From Propionibacteriaceae bacterium (GTDB taxonomy: Bacteria > Actinomycetota > Actinomycetes > Propionibacteriales > Propionibacteriaceae), in NCBI GenBank assembly GCA_017306015.1, contig JAFKJK010000008.1:265139-329138 (forward strand): 64,000 bases of DNA. Direction: 5' to 3'. The notes beneath the pieces were generated by a model. That model made no database searches and was not told the origin of the DNA. It saw only the letters and a list, made by a program, of their open reading frames with translations. The position numbers and the translations under genes were made by a program. Every line of letters starts with the position of its first letter. The stretch's first letter is position 1. Of this stretch, positions 36,372-44,933 are shown one piece after another.

Positions 36372-37131
36372 ACTCGTCATCCGCGACCTGCACGTCGACG
36401 TGATCACCGAGTCCGGCCCGAAGGAGATCCTCAAGGGCGTCGACCTGACCGTCGGCTCCGGCGAGGTGCACGCGATCATGGGCCCCAACGGGTCGGGGAA
36501 GTCGACGCTGGCCTACTCGATCGCCGGCCACCCGAAGTACGTGATCACGTCCGGCTCGGTGACCCTCGACGGCGTCGAACTCACCCACCTGAAGGTGGAC
36601 GAGCGCGCTCGAGCCGGCCTGTTCCTGGCCATGCAGTACCCGATCGAGGTGCCCGGAGTCTCGGTCGCGAACTTCCTGCGCACCGCCAAGACCGCGCTGA
36701 GCGGCGAGGCGCCGAAGGTGCGCACCTGGGTCAAGGACGTCAACGCCGCGCTCGAGCGGATCGGCCTGGACGGGACGTTCGCCAGCCGCTCGCTGAACGA
36801 GGGCTTCTCCGGCGGCGAGAAGAAGCGCAACGAGATCGCACAGCTGGAGCTGCTCGACCCGAAGTTCGCGGTCCTCGACGAGACCGACTCCGGTCTGGAC
36901 ATCGACGCGCTGCGGATCGTCTCCGAGGGCGTCAACCGGTACCTGGCGGACGGCAACCACGGCGTCCTGCTGATCACCCACTACGTCCGCATCCTGAACT
37001 ACATCAAGCCCGACTTCGTCCACGTCTTCGTCGACGGCCGGATCGTCGAGGAGGGCGGCCCGGAGCTCGCCGAGCACCTGGAGGCGGAGGGTTACGACCG
37101 GTTCGTCAAGGCGGCGAGGGTGGATGCCTGA
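36364..37131 (+). CDS. sufC: Fe-S cluster assembly ATPase SufC
   Basis: ABC-type ATPase that drives SufBC2D. The 255-residue product has Walker A MGPNGSGKSTLAYSIAGHPKY, the Suf-specific QYPIEVPGVSVANFLR, signature FSGGEKKRNEIAQ, Walker B FAVLDETDSGLDIDAL and switch His in ITHYVRILNYIKPDFVHV. The ATG sits 8 nt inside the end of the Rieske gene. Confidence 0.96.
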   Translation: MSELVIRDLHVDVITESGPKEILKGVDLTVGSGEVHAIMGPNGSGKSTLAYSIAGHPKYVITSGSVTLDGVELTHLKVDERARAGLFLAMQYPIEVPGVSVANFLRTAKTALSGEAPKVRTWVKDVNAALERIGLDGTFASRSLNEGFSGGEKKRNEIAQLELLDPKFAVLDETDSGLDIDALRIVSEGVNRYLADGNHGVLLITHYVRILNYIKPDFVHVFVDGRIVEEGGPELAEHLEAEGYDRFVKAARVDA

Positions 37132-38419
37132 TCTGGCGCGAGCCATCGCCGCGCTCGCCGAGCCGATGGGCTACGACGTAGCGGCGATCCGCGACGACTT
37201 CCCCGTCCTGGCGCGCCGGGTGGGGGAGCACCCCCTGGTGTACCTGGACTCGGCCAACACGTCGCAGAAGCCGCGAGCGGTGGTGGACGCGATCGCGGAG
37301 CACTACCTGCACCACAACGGCAACGTGGCCCGGGCCATGCACACCCTCGGAGTGGAGGCGACCAGCGCCTACGAGGGCGCCCGCGCCCGGATCGCCGCGT
37401 TCATCGGTGCGCGCTCGGCCAGCGAGGTGGTCTTCACCAAGAACGCGTCCGAGGCCCTCAACCTGGCCGCCCACACCCTCGGGGTCGGCCTGCGTCCCGG
37501 TGACGAGATCGTGATCTCGGTGCTGGAGCACCATTCGAACATCGTGCCCTGGCAGTTGCTCGCGCAGCGCACCGGGGCGGTACTGCGCTGGTACGACATC
37601 ACCGAGGAGGGCCGGCTCGACCTGGACAAGGCCGAGGACGAGCGGCTCATCAACGAGCGGACGAAGATCGTCTCGATCGCCGCGGTGTCGAACGTGCTCG
37701 GAACGGTGAACCCGGTCGCCCGGATCGCGGCCCAGGCGCACGCCGTCGGCGCGACCATGGTGGTGGACGCCGCGCAGGCCGCTCCGCACGGGCGCCTGGA
37801 CGTGGGCACGCTCGGCGCAGACCTGGTCGCGTTCACCGGGCACAAGATGCTCGGGCCGACCGGAATCGGCGTGCTCTGGGGACGCTACGACCTGCTGGAG
37901 ACCCTGCCGCCGTTCCTCGGGGGCGGCGAGATGATCGCCGTGGTCCGCATGCAGGGTTCGACCTACGCCGATCCGCCCTACCGGTTCGAGGCCGGCACCC
38001 CGCCGATCGCACAGGCGGTCGGGTTGGGCGCTGCCGTCGACTACCTCGACCGGGTCGGGATCGAGCAGGTCGCCGTCCACGAGGAGCGGATCACGGCCTA
38101 CGCGCTGGCCAGGCTGGCGCGGACCGACGGCGTCCGCCTCCTCGGCCCGAAGCAGCCGGTGGACCGGGGCGGCGCGATCTCGTTCACGCTCACCACAGAG
38201 GACGGCTTCGAGGTCCATCCGCACGACGTCATGCAGTTGCTGGACTCGCGGGGAATCGCCGTCCGCGGCGGCCACCACTGCGCGCGTCCGCTGCACGAGC
38301 GGCTGGGGCTGACCGCGTCCAACCGGGCCTCGGTGTACCTGTACACGACCACTGAGGAGATCGACGCGCTCGCCGAGGGGCTGGGCTACGTCCGCGACTT
38401 CTTCGGGGGCCGGCGATGA
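37124..38419 (+). CDS. sufS: Cysteine desulfurase SufS
   Basis: PLP enzyme that takes sulfur from cysteine for cluster assembly. The 431-residue product has YLDSANTSQKP, HHSNIVPWQ, the PLP Lys in FTGHKMLGPTGIGVLWG and the persulfide Cys in RGGHHCARPLHERLG near the C-terminus. That Cys environment is of the SufS (group II) type, which needs SufU or SufE as partner; sufU follows directly. It overlaps sufC by 8 nt. Confidence 0.96.
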   Translation: MPDLARAIAALAEPMGYDVAAIRDDFPVLARRVGEHPLVYLDSANTSQKPRAVVDAIAEHYLHHNGNVARAMHTLGVEATSAYEGARARIAAFIGARSASEVVFTKNASEALNLAAHTLGVGLRPGDEIVISVLEHHSNIVPWQLLAQRTGAVLRWYDITEEGRLDLDKAEDERLINERTKIVSIAAVSNVLGTVNPVARIAAQAHAVGATMVVDAAQAAPHGRLDVGTLGADLVAFTGHKMLGPTGIGVLWGRYDLLETLPPFLGGGEMIAVVRMQGSTYADPPYRFEAGTPPIAQAVGLGAAVDYLDRVGIEQVAVHEERITAYALARLARTDGVRLLGPKQPVDRGGAISFTLTTEDGFEVHPHDVMQLLDSRGIAVRGGHHCARPLHERLGLTASNRASVYLYTTTEEIDALAEGLGYVRDFFGGRR

Positions 38420-38880
38420 ACGGCGTCGAGGAGATGTACGCAGAGATCATCCTCGACCACTACCGGACCAAGCACCACTCCGGGCTGAGGGAGCCCTACC
38501 AGGCCGAGGTGAGTCACGTGAACCCGTCCTGCGGGGACGAGGTGCAGTTGCGGGTGGCCCTCGACGGCGACGTGGTCGCGGACGTGTCGTACTCCGGGGT
38601 CGGTTGCTCGATCTCGCAGGCGTCCACGTCGGTGATGACCGACCTGGTGATCGGACGCAGCATCGATGAGGCGATGGGCCTGGCCGCGGACTTCAGCGAC
38701 ATGATGCACTCCGCCGGCCGGTACACCCCCGACGAGGACCGGCTGGAGGACGCGGTCGCGTTCATCGGCGTCGCGCAGTTCCCCGCCCGGGTGAAGTGCG
38801 CTCTGCTCGGCTGGTCGGCGTTCAAGGACGCGACCGCGAAGGCACTGGCGGCCACCGCCGCGAAGGAGGATCCACGATGA
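38416..38880 (+). CDS. sufU: Zinc-dependent sulfurtransferase SufU
   Basis: Accepts sulfur from SufS. The 154-residue product has the zinc ligands in NPSCGDEVQL, GVGCSISQAS and FPARVKCALLGW, with the SufU-specific insertion between the second and third. ATG 38416 overlaps the sufS stop by 4 nt. Confidence 0.95.
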   Translation: MNGVEEMYAEIILDHYRTKHHSGLREPYQAEVSHVNPSCGDEVQLRVALDGDVVADVSYSGVGCSISQASTSVMTDLVIGRSIDEAMGLAADFSDMMHSAGRYTPDEDRLEDAVAFIGVAQFPARVKCALLGWSAFKDATAKALAATAAKEDPR

Positions 38881-39251
38881 CCCAGCCCGTCCGTCCGTCC
38901 GACCTGGTCAACGACGAGTTGCCGGGTTCGGAGTCGAGCGCGCGTCCGTCCACCGAGGACGTGCTGGAGGCGATGAAGGACGTCGTCGACCCCGAACTGA
39001 TGGTGAACGTCGTCGACCTCGGCCTGGTCTACGGTGTCACGATCGACGACGACAACAACGCGACGATCGACATGACCCTGACCTCACCCACCTGCCCGCT
39101 GACCGACCAACTGGAGTACAGCACCCAGTATGCGCTGGAGGGCCTGGTGAACTCGGTCGCGATCAACTGGGTGTGGCTGCCGCCGTGGACGCTGGAGATG
39201 ATCACCGACGACGGCCGCGATCAGCTCCGGGCCATCGGCTACAACGTCTGA
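38877..39251 (+). CDS. sufT: SufT / MIP18 (DUF59) family Fe-S maturation factor
   Basis: The 124-residue product has the DUF59 signature VLEAMKDVVDPELMVNVVDLGLVYG and the TSPTCPLTDQLEY loop with the conserved Cys. Homologues take part in Fe-S protein maturation. It is the last gene of the suf operon, overlapping sufU by 4 nt. The C-terminus ends in WLPPWTLEMITDDGRDQLRAIGY, common in suf-linked members. Confidence 0.93.
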   Translation: MTQPVRPSDLVNDELPGSESSARPSTEDVLEAMKDVVDPELMVNVVDLGLVYGVTIDDDNNATIDMTLTSPTCPLTDQLEYSTQYALEGLVNSVAINWVWLPPWTLEMITDDGRDQLRAIGYNV

Positions 39252-39280
39252 GTCTCAGCCGGCTTGCGGCCCCCGGGATA

Positions 39281-39307
39281 AACTGATATCACTTAGATAT
39301 CAGTTTT
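39281..39307 (+). promoter_or_regulatory. AT-rich palindromic operator upstream of the SPFH-RHH operon
   Basis: A perfect 11-bp inverted repeat (39281-39291 with 39297-39307) has a 5-nt spacer. It contains two GATATCA boxes (TGATATCA 39285-39292 and AGATATCA 39296-39303) whose centres are 11 bp apart, so on the same helix face. It is strikingly AT-rich for this sequence. The ribbon-helix-helix protein encoded in the same operon is the obvious candidate ligand. Confidence 0.7.
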
Positions 39308-39328
39308 ACTTCACAGGGGGTGGGTTCG

Positions 39329-40282
39329 ATGTCCGAACAGGAGCATGACGTTCAGGAGACGATCGGCGGCGAGCCGGCAGGGGTGCCGGTGGGCCATGGC
39401 GGAGTCCGGGTCGAGATCGGAGAGCACAAGGCCTGGTCGACGGCCGGCTGGGCGGCGATCGCGCTGGCGGTGGTCCTGCTCGTCGGCGCCATCGGGAGCT
39501 TCATTCTCGCCGACGCGAGCCAGGCCGAGGGCTGGATCGTGCTCGGGATCCTGCTCGCCCTGCTCCTGGTGATCCCGGTCACAGCGATCCGCGTGGTCAG
39601 CCCCGGCGCCACCGCCGTTCTCCAGTTCTTCGGCCGCTACGTCGGGACGGTGAGGTCGTCCGGTCTGCAGATGACCCTGCCGCTGGTCACGAGCCGCAAG
39701 GTGTCGGTGCGCGTCCGCAACTTCGAGACCAATGAACTGAAGGTCAACGACGCCGACGGCAATCCGGTGAACATCGCCGCGATCATCGTCTGGCAGGTCG
39801 CCGACACGGCCAAGGCGACGTTCGCGGTCGAACGCTACGACGACTTCATCCGGGTGCAGGCCGAGTCCGCGCTGCGCCACGTCGCGTCCACCCACCCGTA
39901 CGACAACGCCGCTCCCGGCCAGGAGTCGCTGCGCGGCTCGACCGACCTGGTGGCAGCGGAACTCGCAGCGGAGGTGGCCGCCCGGGTGTCCATCGCCGGT
40001 CTCGAAGTGGTCGAGGCCAGGATCTCGAGCCTCGCCTACGCTCCCGAGATCGCGCACGCGATGCTGCAGCGGCAGCAGGCGTCCGCGGTGATCGCGGCGC
40101 GGGAGAAGATCGTCGAGGGTGCCGTCAGCATGGTGCAGGGCGCGCTCCGGCAGCTCGAGGCCGACGAGATCGTCGCCATGGACGAAGAGCGCAAGGCGGC
40201 GATGGTGTCGAACCTGCTGGTGGTGCTCTGCAGCTCCTCGCAGGCGACCCCGGTGGTGAACACCGGAACGCTCTACAACTGA
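39329..40282 (+). CDS. SPFH/band 7 domain membrane protein
   Basis: The 317-residue protein has two N-terminal transmembrane segments (~residues 37-58 and 66-85). A prohibitin/stomatin-type SPFH domain follows (VVSPGATAVLQFFGRYVGTVRSSGLQMTLPL, then VSVRVRNFETNELKVNDADGNPVNIAAIIVWQV) and then an Ala/Glu-rich coiled coil (YAPEIAHAMLQRQQASAVIAAREKIVEGAV). SPFH proteins scaffold membrane microdomains. ATG 39329 has AGGGG 8-12 nt upstream. It forms a two-gene unit with the RHH gene starting 4 nt downstream. Confidence 0.88.
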   Translation: MSEQEHDVQETIGGEPAGVPVGHGGVRVEIGEHKAWSTAGWAAIALAVVLLVGAIGSFILADASQAEGWIVLGILLALLLVIPVTAIRVVSPGATAVLQFFGRYVGTVRSSGLQMTLPLVTSRKVSVRVRNFETNELKVNDADGNPVNIAAIIVWQVADTAKATFAVERYDDFIRVQAESALRHVASTHPYDNAAPGQESLRGSTDLVAAELAAEVAARVSIAGLEVVEARISSLAYAPEIAHAMLQRQQASAVIAAREKIVEGAVSMVQGALRQLEADEIVAMDEERKAAMVSNLLVVLCSSSQATPVVNTGTLYN

Positions 40283-40286
40283 GCCC

Positions 40287-40514
40287 ATGGCAGCACCCGA
40301 CGAACGGGCCCAGGCGGGCGGACGCGAGCGAAAGCCCGTCCTGCTGCGCCTGGACCCTGCCGTCCACGAAGCGCTGACCCGCTGGGCCGCCGACGACCTG
40401 CGCTCGCTCAATGCCCACATCGAGATGCTGCTGCGCCAGGCACTGGCGAAGGCGGGACGGAACCCGCGGGACGCCGGCCCGCTGCCGAAGCGGGGACGTC
40501 CGGCGAAGGAGTGA
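40287..40514 (+). CDS. Arc/MetJ-type ribbon-helix-helix protein
   Basis: The 75-residue basic protein has a ribbon-helix-helix core, RKPVLLRLDPAVHEALTRWAADDLRSLNAHIEMLLRQAL, with the beta strand at ~15-22 and two helices after it. The C-terminal tail is Pro/Lys/Arg-rich. It is encoded 4 nt after the SPFH gene. RHH proteins usually repress their own operon; the paired GATATCA site upstream of the SPFH gene would suit them (inference). Confidence 0.8.
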   Translation: MAAPDERAQAGGRERKPVLLRLDPAVHEALTRWAADDLRSLNAHIEMLLRQALAKAGRNPRDAGPLPKRGRPAKE

Positions 40515-40536
40515 TCGCCGGTAAGCTTGGCTGGCT

Positions 40537-42135
40537 ATGTTGGTGGTCAGGGATGTCGAGGTACGGGCAGGGGCCCGGCTGTTGCTGTCGCCGGTCTCAT
40601 TCCAGGTGACGGCGGGCGACAAGATCGGGCTGGTCGGACGCAACGGTGCCGGCAAGACCACGCTCACCCGGATCCTGTCCGGTGAAGCCCTGCCGGCAGC
40701 GGGGACGGTCACCCGGACCGGCCAGATCGGGTATCTGCCGCAGGACCCCCGCACCGGTGACCTCGGCCAGCTCGCTCGCGACCGGATTCTGTCGGCCCGG
40801 GGTCTCGACCAGATCCTGCGGCGGCTGACCACCTACTCGATGGCCATGGCCAGCGAGCAGGGCGAGGCGCAGGACAAGGCGATGGCGTCCTACGCCCGCG
40901 CGGAGGCTGAGCTCGCGGCCGCCGGCGGGTACGCCGCCGAGGCCGAAGCCGCCCGGATCGCGGCCAACCTCGGCCTGCCGGACCGGGTGCTCGGCCAGGA
41001 GCTGCGGACGCTGTCCGGTGGTCAGCGGCGCCGGGTCGAGCTGGCGCGGATCCTGTTCTCCGGCGCGGACACGCTGCTGCTCGACGAGCCCACGAACCAC
41101 CTGGACGCCGACTCGATCGTCTGGCTGCGCGGCTTCCTGCAGGGCTACCCGGGCGGGCTGCTGGTGATCTCCCACGACGTGGGCCTGTTGGAGACGACGG
41201 TCAACAAGGTCTTCCACCTGGACGCGAACCGGGCCGAACTGGACGTGTACTCGATGGACTGGAAGCGATACCTGCTGCAGCGCGAGACCGACGAGAAGCG
41301 CCGCAAGCGGGAACGGGCCAACGCCGAGCGCAAGGCCGAGGCGCTGCTGGCGCAGGCGGACAAGATGCGGGCGAAGGCAACGAAGGCCGTCGCGGCGCAG
41401 AACATGGCGAAGCGTGCCGAGAAGCTGCTGGCGGGGCTGGAGGAGCAGCGCGCGGCCGACCGGGTCGCGAAGATCCGGCTGCCCAAGCCCTCCCCGTCCG
41501 GCAAGACGCCACTGACCGCGTCGGAGCTGAGCAAGAGCTACGGGTCGCTGGAGGTCTTCACCGACGTCGACCTGGCAATTGACCGGGGCTCGAAGGTCGT
41601 CGTCCTGGGCCTGAACGGCGCCGGCAAGACGACGCTGCTGCGGATCCTCGGCGGAATCGAGGAGCCCGACACCGGTGAGGTGCGTCCTGGCCACGGGCTG
41701 AAGCTCGGATACTACGCGCAGGAGCACGAGACCCTGGACGTGGCGGCGACGGTGCTGGAGAACATGATGACCGTCTCGCCCGACCTCAACGAGACCGAGA
41801 TGCGCAAGATCCTGGGGTCGTTCCTGTTCACCGGCGACGACGTCGAAAAGCTCGCGCGGGTGCTGTCGGGAGGGGAGAAGACCCGGCTGGCCCTGGCGAT
41901 GCTGGTGGTCTCGGCAGCCAACGTCCTGCTGCTGGACGAGCCGACGAACAACCTCGACCCGGCCTCCCGTGGTGAGGTGCTGAACGCGATTCGGGACTAC
42001 GCCGGAGCCGTCGTGCTGGTCACCCACGACGAGGGTGCGGTCGAGGCGCTCGAGCCGGACCGCGTCCTGCTGCTGCCGGACGGCGTCGAGGATCTGTGGA
42101 ATCCCGACTACACCGACCTGGTGAGTCTGGCCTAA
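40537..42135 (+). CDS. ABC-F family ATPase
   Basis: The 532-residue soluble protein has two ABC modules: VGRNGAGKTTL / LSGGQRRRVEL / LLLDEPTNHLD and GLNGAGKTTLL / LSGGEKTRLAL / LLLDEPTNNLD. A charged helical linker rich in Lys/Arg/Glu joins them (~residues 245-300). There are no membrane segments, as expected for ribosome-associated ABC-F translation factors, although the precise subfamily (EttA-, Uup- or resistance-type) cannot be assigned by eye. A TAAGCT -10 box at 40522-40527 places the transcript start only about 3 nt before the ATG, so the message is nearly leaderless. Confidence 0.9.
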   Translation: MLVVRDVEVRAGARLLLSPVSFQVTAGDKIGLVGRNGAGKTTLTRILSGEALPAAGTVTRTGQIGYLPQDPRTGDLGQLARDRILSARGLDQILRRLTTYSMAMASEQGEAQDKAMASYARAEAELAAAGGYAAEAEAARIAANLGLPDRVLGQELRTLSGGQRRRVELARILFSGADTLLLDEPTNHLDADSIVWLRGFLQGYPGGLLVISHDVGLLETTVNKVFHLDANRAELDVYSMDWKRYLLQRETDEKRRKRERANAERKAEALLAQADKMRAKATKAVAAQNMAKRAEKLLAGLEEQRAADRVAKIRLPKPSPSGKTPLTASELSKSYGSLEVFTDVDLAIDRGSKVVVLGLNGAGKTTLLRILGGIEEPDTGEVRPGHGLKLGYYAQEHETLDVAATVLENMMTVSPDLNETEMRKILGSFLFTGDDVEKLARVLSGGEKTRLALAMLVVSAANVLLLDEPTNNLDPASRGEVLNAIRDYAGAVVLVTHDEGAVEALEPDRVLLLPDGVEDLWNPDYTDLVSLA

Positions 42136-42145
42136 GGTTCGTCGG

Positions 42146-43261
42146 TCAAGGCACCCGGAGTTCTACGAGCGGGTCGCGCCGGGACGCGGCGATGCTGGGC
42201 GGCAGCGCTCCGAGGGCGGCCGCGGCGGTTGTCAGGACCAAGGTGGCGCTGACGAAGTCCGCACCTGGAAGCGGTTCTCCTTGGAAGAGCAGAACCGCGA
42301 GGCCGGCACCGGCTCCGATGAGACTGGCTGCGATCGCGATCAGGACGGTGCTGAGACTGACCAGCGCAACGATGAGTGCTCGGGTGGCGCCGAGGGCACG
42401 ACGACGGCCGAAGTCCTTGCGTCGGATCATCACGAGGCCGAACTGCAGCGCTCCCACGAGCGCGGCGAGCACGGTCATCAGGGTGAGCGTCAGACTGCGG
42501 CCGAATCCCTGGAGCTGTTCTTGGACCAGGTCCCGCAGTCGTCCGATCTCAGGTGAGGCGTCGACGGTGATTCCCGAGGCGTCGATGGGCGCCACCAGCT
42601 GACCGGCCACCGCGGCCACCGCCGCCACGTGCTCGGGATCGCGGGCGAGGATCACGACCAGAGCGACCCCGTCCGCCTGTTGGGTCCCGGTCGGATGTTG
42701 CGTGGGCTGTACTACCAGTGGTTCGAATGGTTCCAGGAAGGTCTGGCTGGTGAGTCGTCCGGTTACTGCGCAGGCTTCTCCGTCTCCGGTGGTGAGGTAG
42801 CCGCTGGCGTCCGGCATTCCGAGCAGGTCGAGCGCCTGCGTCGTTGCGTAGCAGCCGAGGGGGATGGTGTCTGTTGGGAGTCCCAGGGGTTCCAGGCTGG
42901 TCGCCACCAGACTCCGCACGGCGACGGCTACATCGGAGCCGGTTGTCCCGTTGGTTGCGTCTCGAGCCGGGCCGAACGCGCCGACCCATTCGACGTCCTG
43001 GACTCGGCTGAGCTTGTCCACGACGTCGTACCCAAGACCTGCTTTGGGTTCGGCGCGGACGACGACGGCACGGGAGCTAGCCTCGTCGATCTTGGCCAGG
43101 ACGTCCCGCTCGGCGGCCGCGGTCCGGCCACTCGTCAGGACCACGGTGGCACTCATTCCTGCAATCAGCGCGAGAGTGAGCACAGACACGACAGGCTGCG
43201 AGAGGATCATCGCCAGCGCTTCGCGGATGGTCTTGCTCAGCCTGCTTGGTGACGTGGTCAT
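42146..43261 (-). CDS. FtsX/MacB-like ABC exporter permease
   Basis: The 371-residue protein has one N-terminal transmembrane helix (VVSVLTLALIAGMSATVVLTS), a ~200-residue extracytoplasmic domain, then three C-terminal helices with the FtsX-family MIRRKDFGRRRALGATRALIVALV stretch. Last gene of a four-gene minus-strand operon: lipoprotein, peptidoglycan-binding fusion protein, ATPase, permease. The ATPase stop overlaps its start by 4 nt. The substrate is unknown. Confidence 0.82.
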   Translation of the reverse strand: MTTSPSRLSKTIREALAMILSQPVVSVLTLALIAGMSATVVLTSGRTAAAERDVLAKIDEASSRAVVVRAEPKAGLGYDVVDKLSRVQDVEWVGAFGPARDATNGTTGSDVAVAVRSLVATSLEPLGLPTDTIPLGCYATTQALDLLGMPDASGYLTTGDGEACAVTGRLTSQTFLEPFEPLVVQPTQHPTGTQQADGVALVVILARDPEHVAAVAAVAGQLVAPIDASGITVDASPEIGRLRDLVQEQLQGFGRSLTLTLMTVLAALVGALQFGLVMIRRKDFGRRRALGATRALIVALVSLSTVLIAIAASLIGAGAGLAVLLFQGEPLPGADFVSATLVLTTAAAALGALPPSIAASRRDPLVELRVP

Positions 43262-43896
43262 AGCCGTAACGCCCGGTCGCAGGACTGCTCCAGGCGGCGG
43301 TCGTGCGTGGCGACGACGACCATGTGTCCGGAGTCGGCGTGAGCTCGCATTGCCTGGATCACCCCGTCGGCGCTGGCATCATCGAGGTTGCCGGTAGGTT
43401 CGTCGGCGAGGAGCACCGGTGGGTCATGCACGAGGGCGCGGCACAAAGCTATCCGCTGGGCTTGGCCGCCGGAGATCTGACCCGGTCGTCGATTCGGTGG
43501 AACGTTGACACCGAGAGCTTCGATCAGGACGGCTGCGCGACGGTGGGCCACGGCAGTGTCTAGGTCACTGTAGATGCTGACCTCCACGATGTTGTCCATC
43601 ACCGTGCGGGTGCTATCGAGGGCGGCGTCCTGGAAGACGAAGCCGAGCATTCGTGCCCGGACCGCTGACCGTTGGGCGTCCGGCAGCCCCGACACCGGTG
43701 CCCCGTCCGCCACCACCTGCCCTGAGCGAGGAGTGAGCAACAGCCCGAGCAGATGCAGCAGAGTGGACTTCCCCCTGCCGGACGGGCCGGTGACGGCGAC
43801 CATCTCCCCGGCGGGCACATCGAGGGTCACGTCGGCGAGAATGCTGGGCTGGCGTGGAAAGCCGAACTCCAACTCCTGGCAGCCGAACCTGATCAC
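43258..43896 (-). CDS. MacB/LolD-like ABC transporter ATP-binding protein
   Basis: The 212-residue NBD has Walker A TGPSGRGKSTLL, signature ISGGQAQRIALCRALVHDPP, Walker B VLLADEPTGNLDDASA and switch His in VATHDRRLEQ. GTG 43896 is taken as start because it overlaps the stop of the upstream gene (GTGA); further upstream codons in this frame do not look like an NBD. It is the partner of the permease at 42146-43261. Confidence 0.88.
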   Translation of the reverse strand: MIRFGCQELEFGFPRQPSILADVTLDVPAGEMVAVTGPSGRGKSTLLHLLGLLLTPRSGQVVADGAPVSGLPDAQRSAVRARMLGFVFQDAALDSTRTVMDNIVEVSIYSDLDTAVAHRRAAVLIEALGVNVPPNRRPGQISGGQAQRIALCRALVHDPPVLLADEPTGNLDDASADGVIQAMRAHADSGHMVVVATHDRRLEQSCDRALRL

Positions 43897-44933
43897 TTGC
43901 CCGGCACCCGTACCGACGTGCCGGCAGGAAGCTGATCGACCACCGCCATTCCACGCGCCTGCGCGCGGATCACCACTTGGTGGCGTGCGCCGGCCGCGTC
44001 GATCACGGCGGTCGTACCGTCCGCGTCGGCCACCAGCGCAGCCACAGGAACGGTCACTCCGGAAACAGGAGCCTGAACTTCTACCTCGCCGCTCAACTGT
44101 GAAACGCCCTTCACTGGCACATCGGTGCATTCCTGGCCGCACAGCGAAGCCCCCTTGCTCCCCGCCACGCGGGAGGCGACACTGCTGTCCGAGCCCACGA
44201 TCAGTGGTCCGAGGAGGCCTGTCCAGATATGGTCTCCGGACTCAACGCGCACCGGCATGCCTTCCGACACCTGGGTTGCCTGCCGCTCGCTGAAGGTGGC
44301 GGTGAACACCGGTGCCGTGGCCAACGCCTCAATGGCCGGCGTCCCAGCCGACAGCGACACACCCAGCCGGAAGTCCGACTTGAGTGCCACTCGCATCGGC
44401 AGCGACTTGGCGAACACCACGTCGCCGCGCCGCACCGAGCCGGTCACCTCGGTGCCGAGACGCCGCTGCCACGCCCGCACCGCCCGTTCGACCGCCGCGG
44501 TGTACTTGCTGGTCGCCGATGCCAAATAGTGCTTTGCGACCAGGAAACGGGTGAGCTGCTTCACGTCGGCGCCTTCCACCCCAACGCTCAACGCGCGGAA
44601 GGCGGGGACCGAGCCCTCCAGCACGACGACCGGCCGCTCGTCCACGCGATACAGCACGTCGCCAGCGTGAACCTCATCGCCACGACCCACTGCCAGCCGG
44701 GTCAGCGTGCCCGACGCCTGGTTGACCGCCACCTGATGAACCGGCCAGGTAGCGGTCACAACACTGGCAACCTTCGCACTAACCTGACCGCTACTCGCCG
44801 TCACCAGGACATAGCTCGCCTCACCGGCCACCTGCTTCGGCGGTGAGGCGAACACCGAGACAGCCCAGCCGATCAGCCCGCCCACCATCAGCGCGGCAAC
44901 CAGCCACACCGCCAACCTCCAGCCGCGCCTCAC
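43893..44933 (-). CDS. Peptidoglycan-binding membrane-fusion-like subunit of ABC exporter
   Basis: The 346-residue protein has one N-terminal transmembrane helix (LAVWLVAALMVGGLIGWAVSVF). A barrel-sandwich-like part follows (VNQASGTLTRLAVGRGDEVHAGDVLYRVDERPVVVLEG), into which a PG_binding_1 domain is inserted (FRALSVGVEGADVKQLTRFLVAKHYL...AVRAWQRRLG). A beta domain of the HlyD type completes it. Such proteins connect an exporter with the cell wall. I chose GTG 44933 because it overlaps the stop of the lipoprotein gene (GTGA) and gives a short positively charged N-terminus; longer starts add 54 unconvincing residues. Confidence 0.82.
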   Translation of the reverse strand: MRRGWRLAVWLVAALMVGGLIGWAVSVFASPPKQVAGEASYVLVTASSGQVSAKVASVVTATWPVHQVAVNQASGTLTRLAVGRGDEVHAGDVLYRVDERPVVVLEGSVPAFRALSVGVEGADVKQLTRFLVAKHYLASATSKYTAAVERAVRAWQRRLGTEVTGSVRRGDVVFAKSLPMRVALKSDFRLGVSLSAGTPAIEALATAPVFTATFSERQATQVSEGMPVRVESGDHIWTGLLGPLIVGSDSSVASRVAGSKGASLCGQECTDVPVKGVSQLSGEVEVQAPVSGVTVPVAALVADADGTTAVIDAAGARHQVVIRAQARGMAVVDQLPAGTSVRVPGK

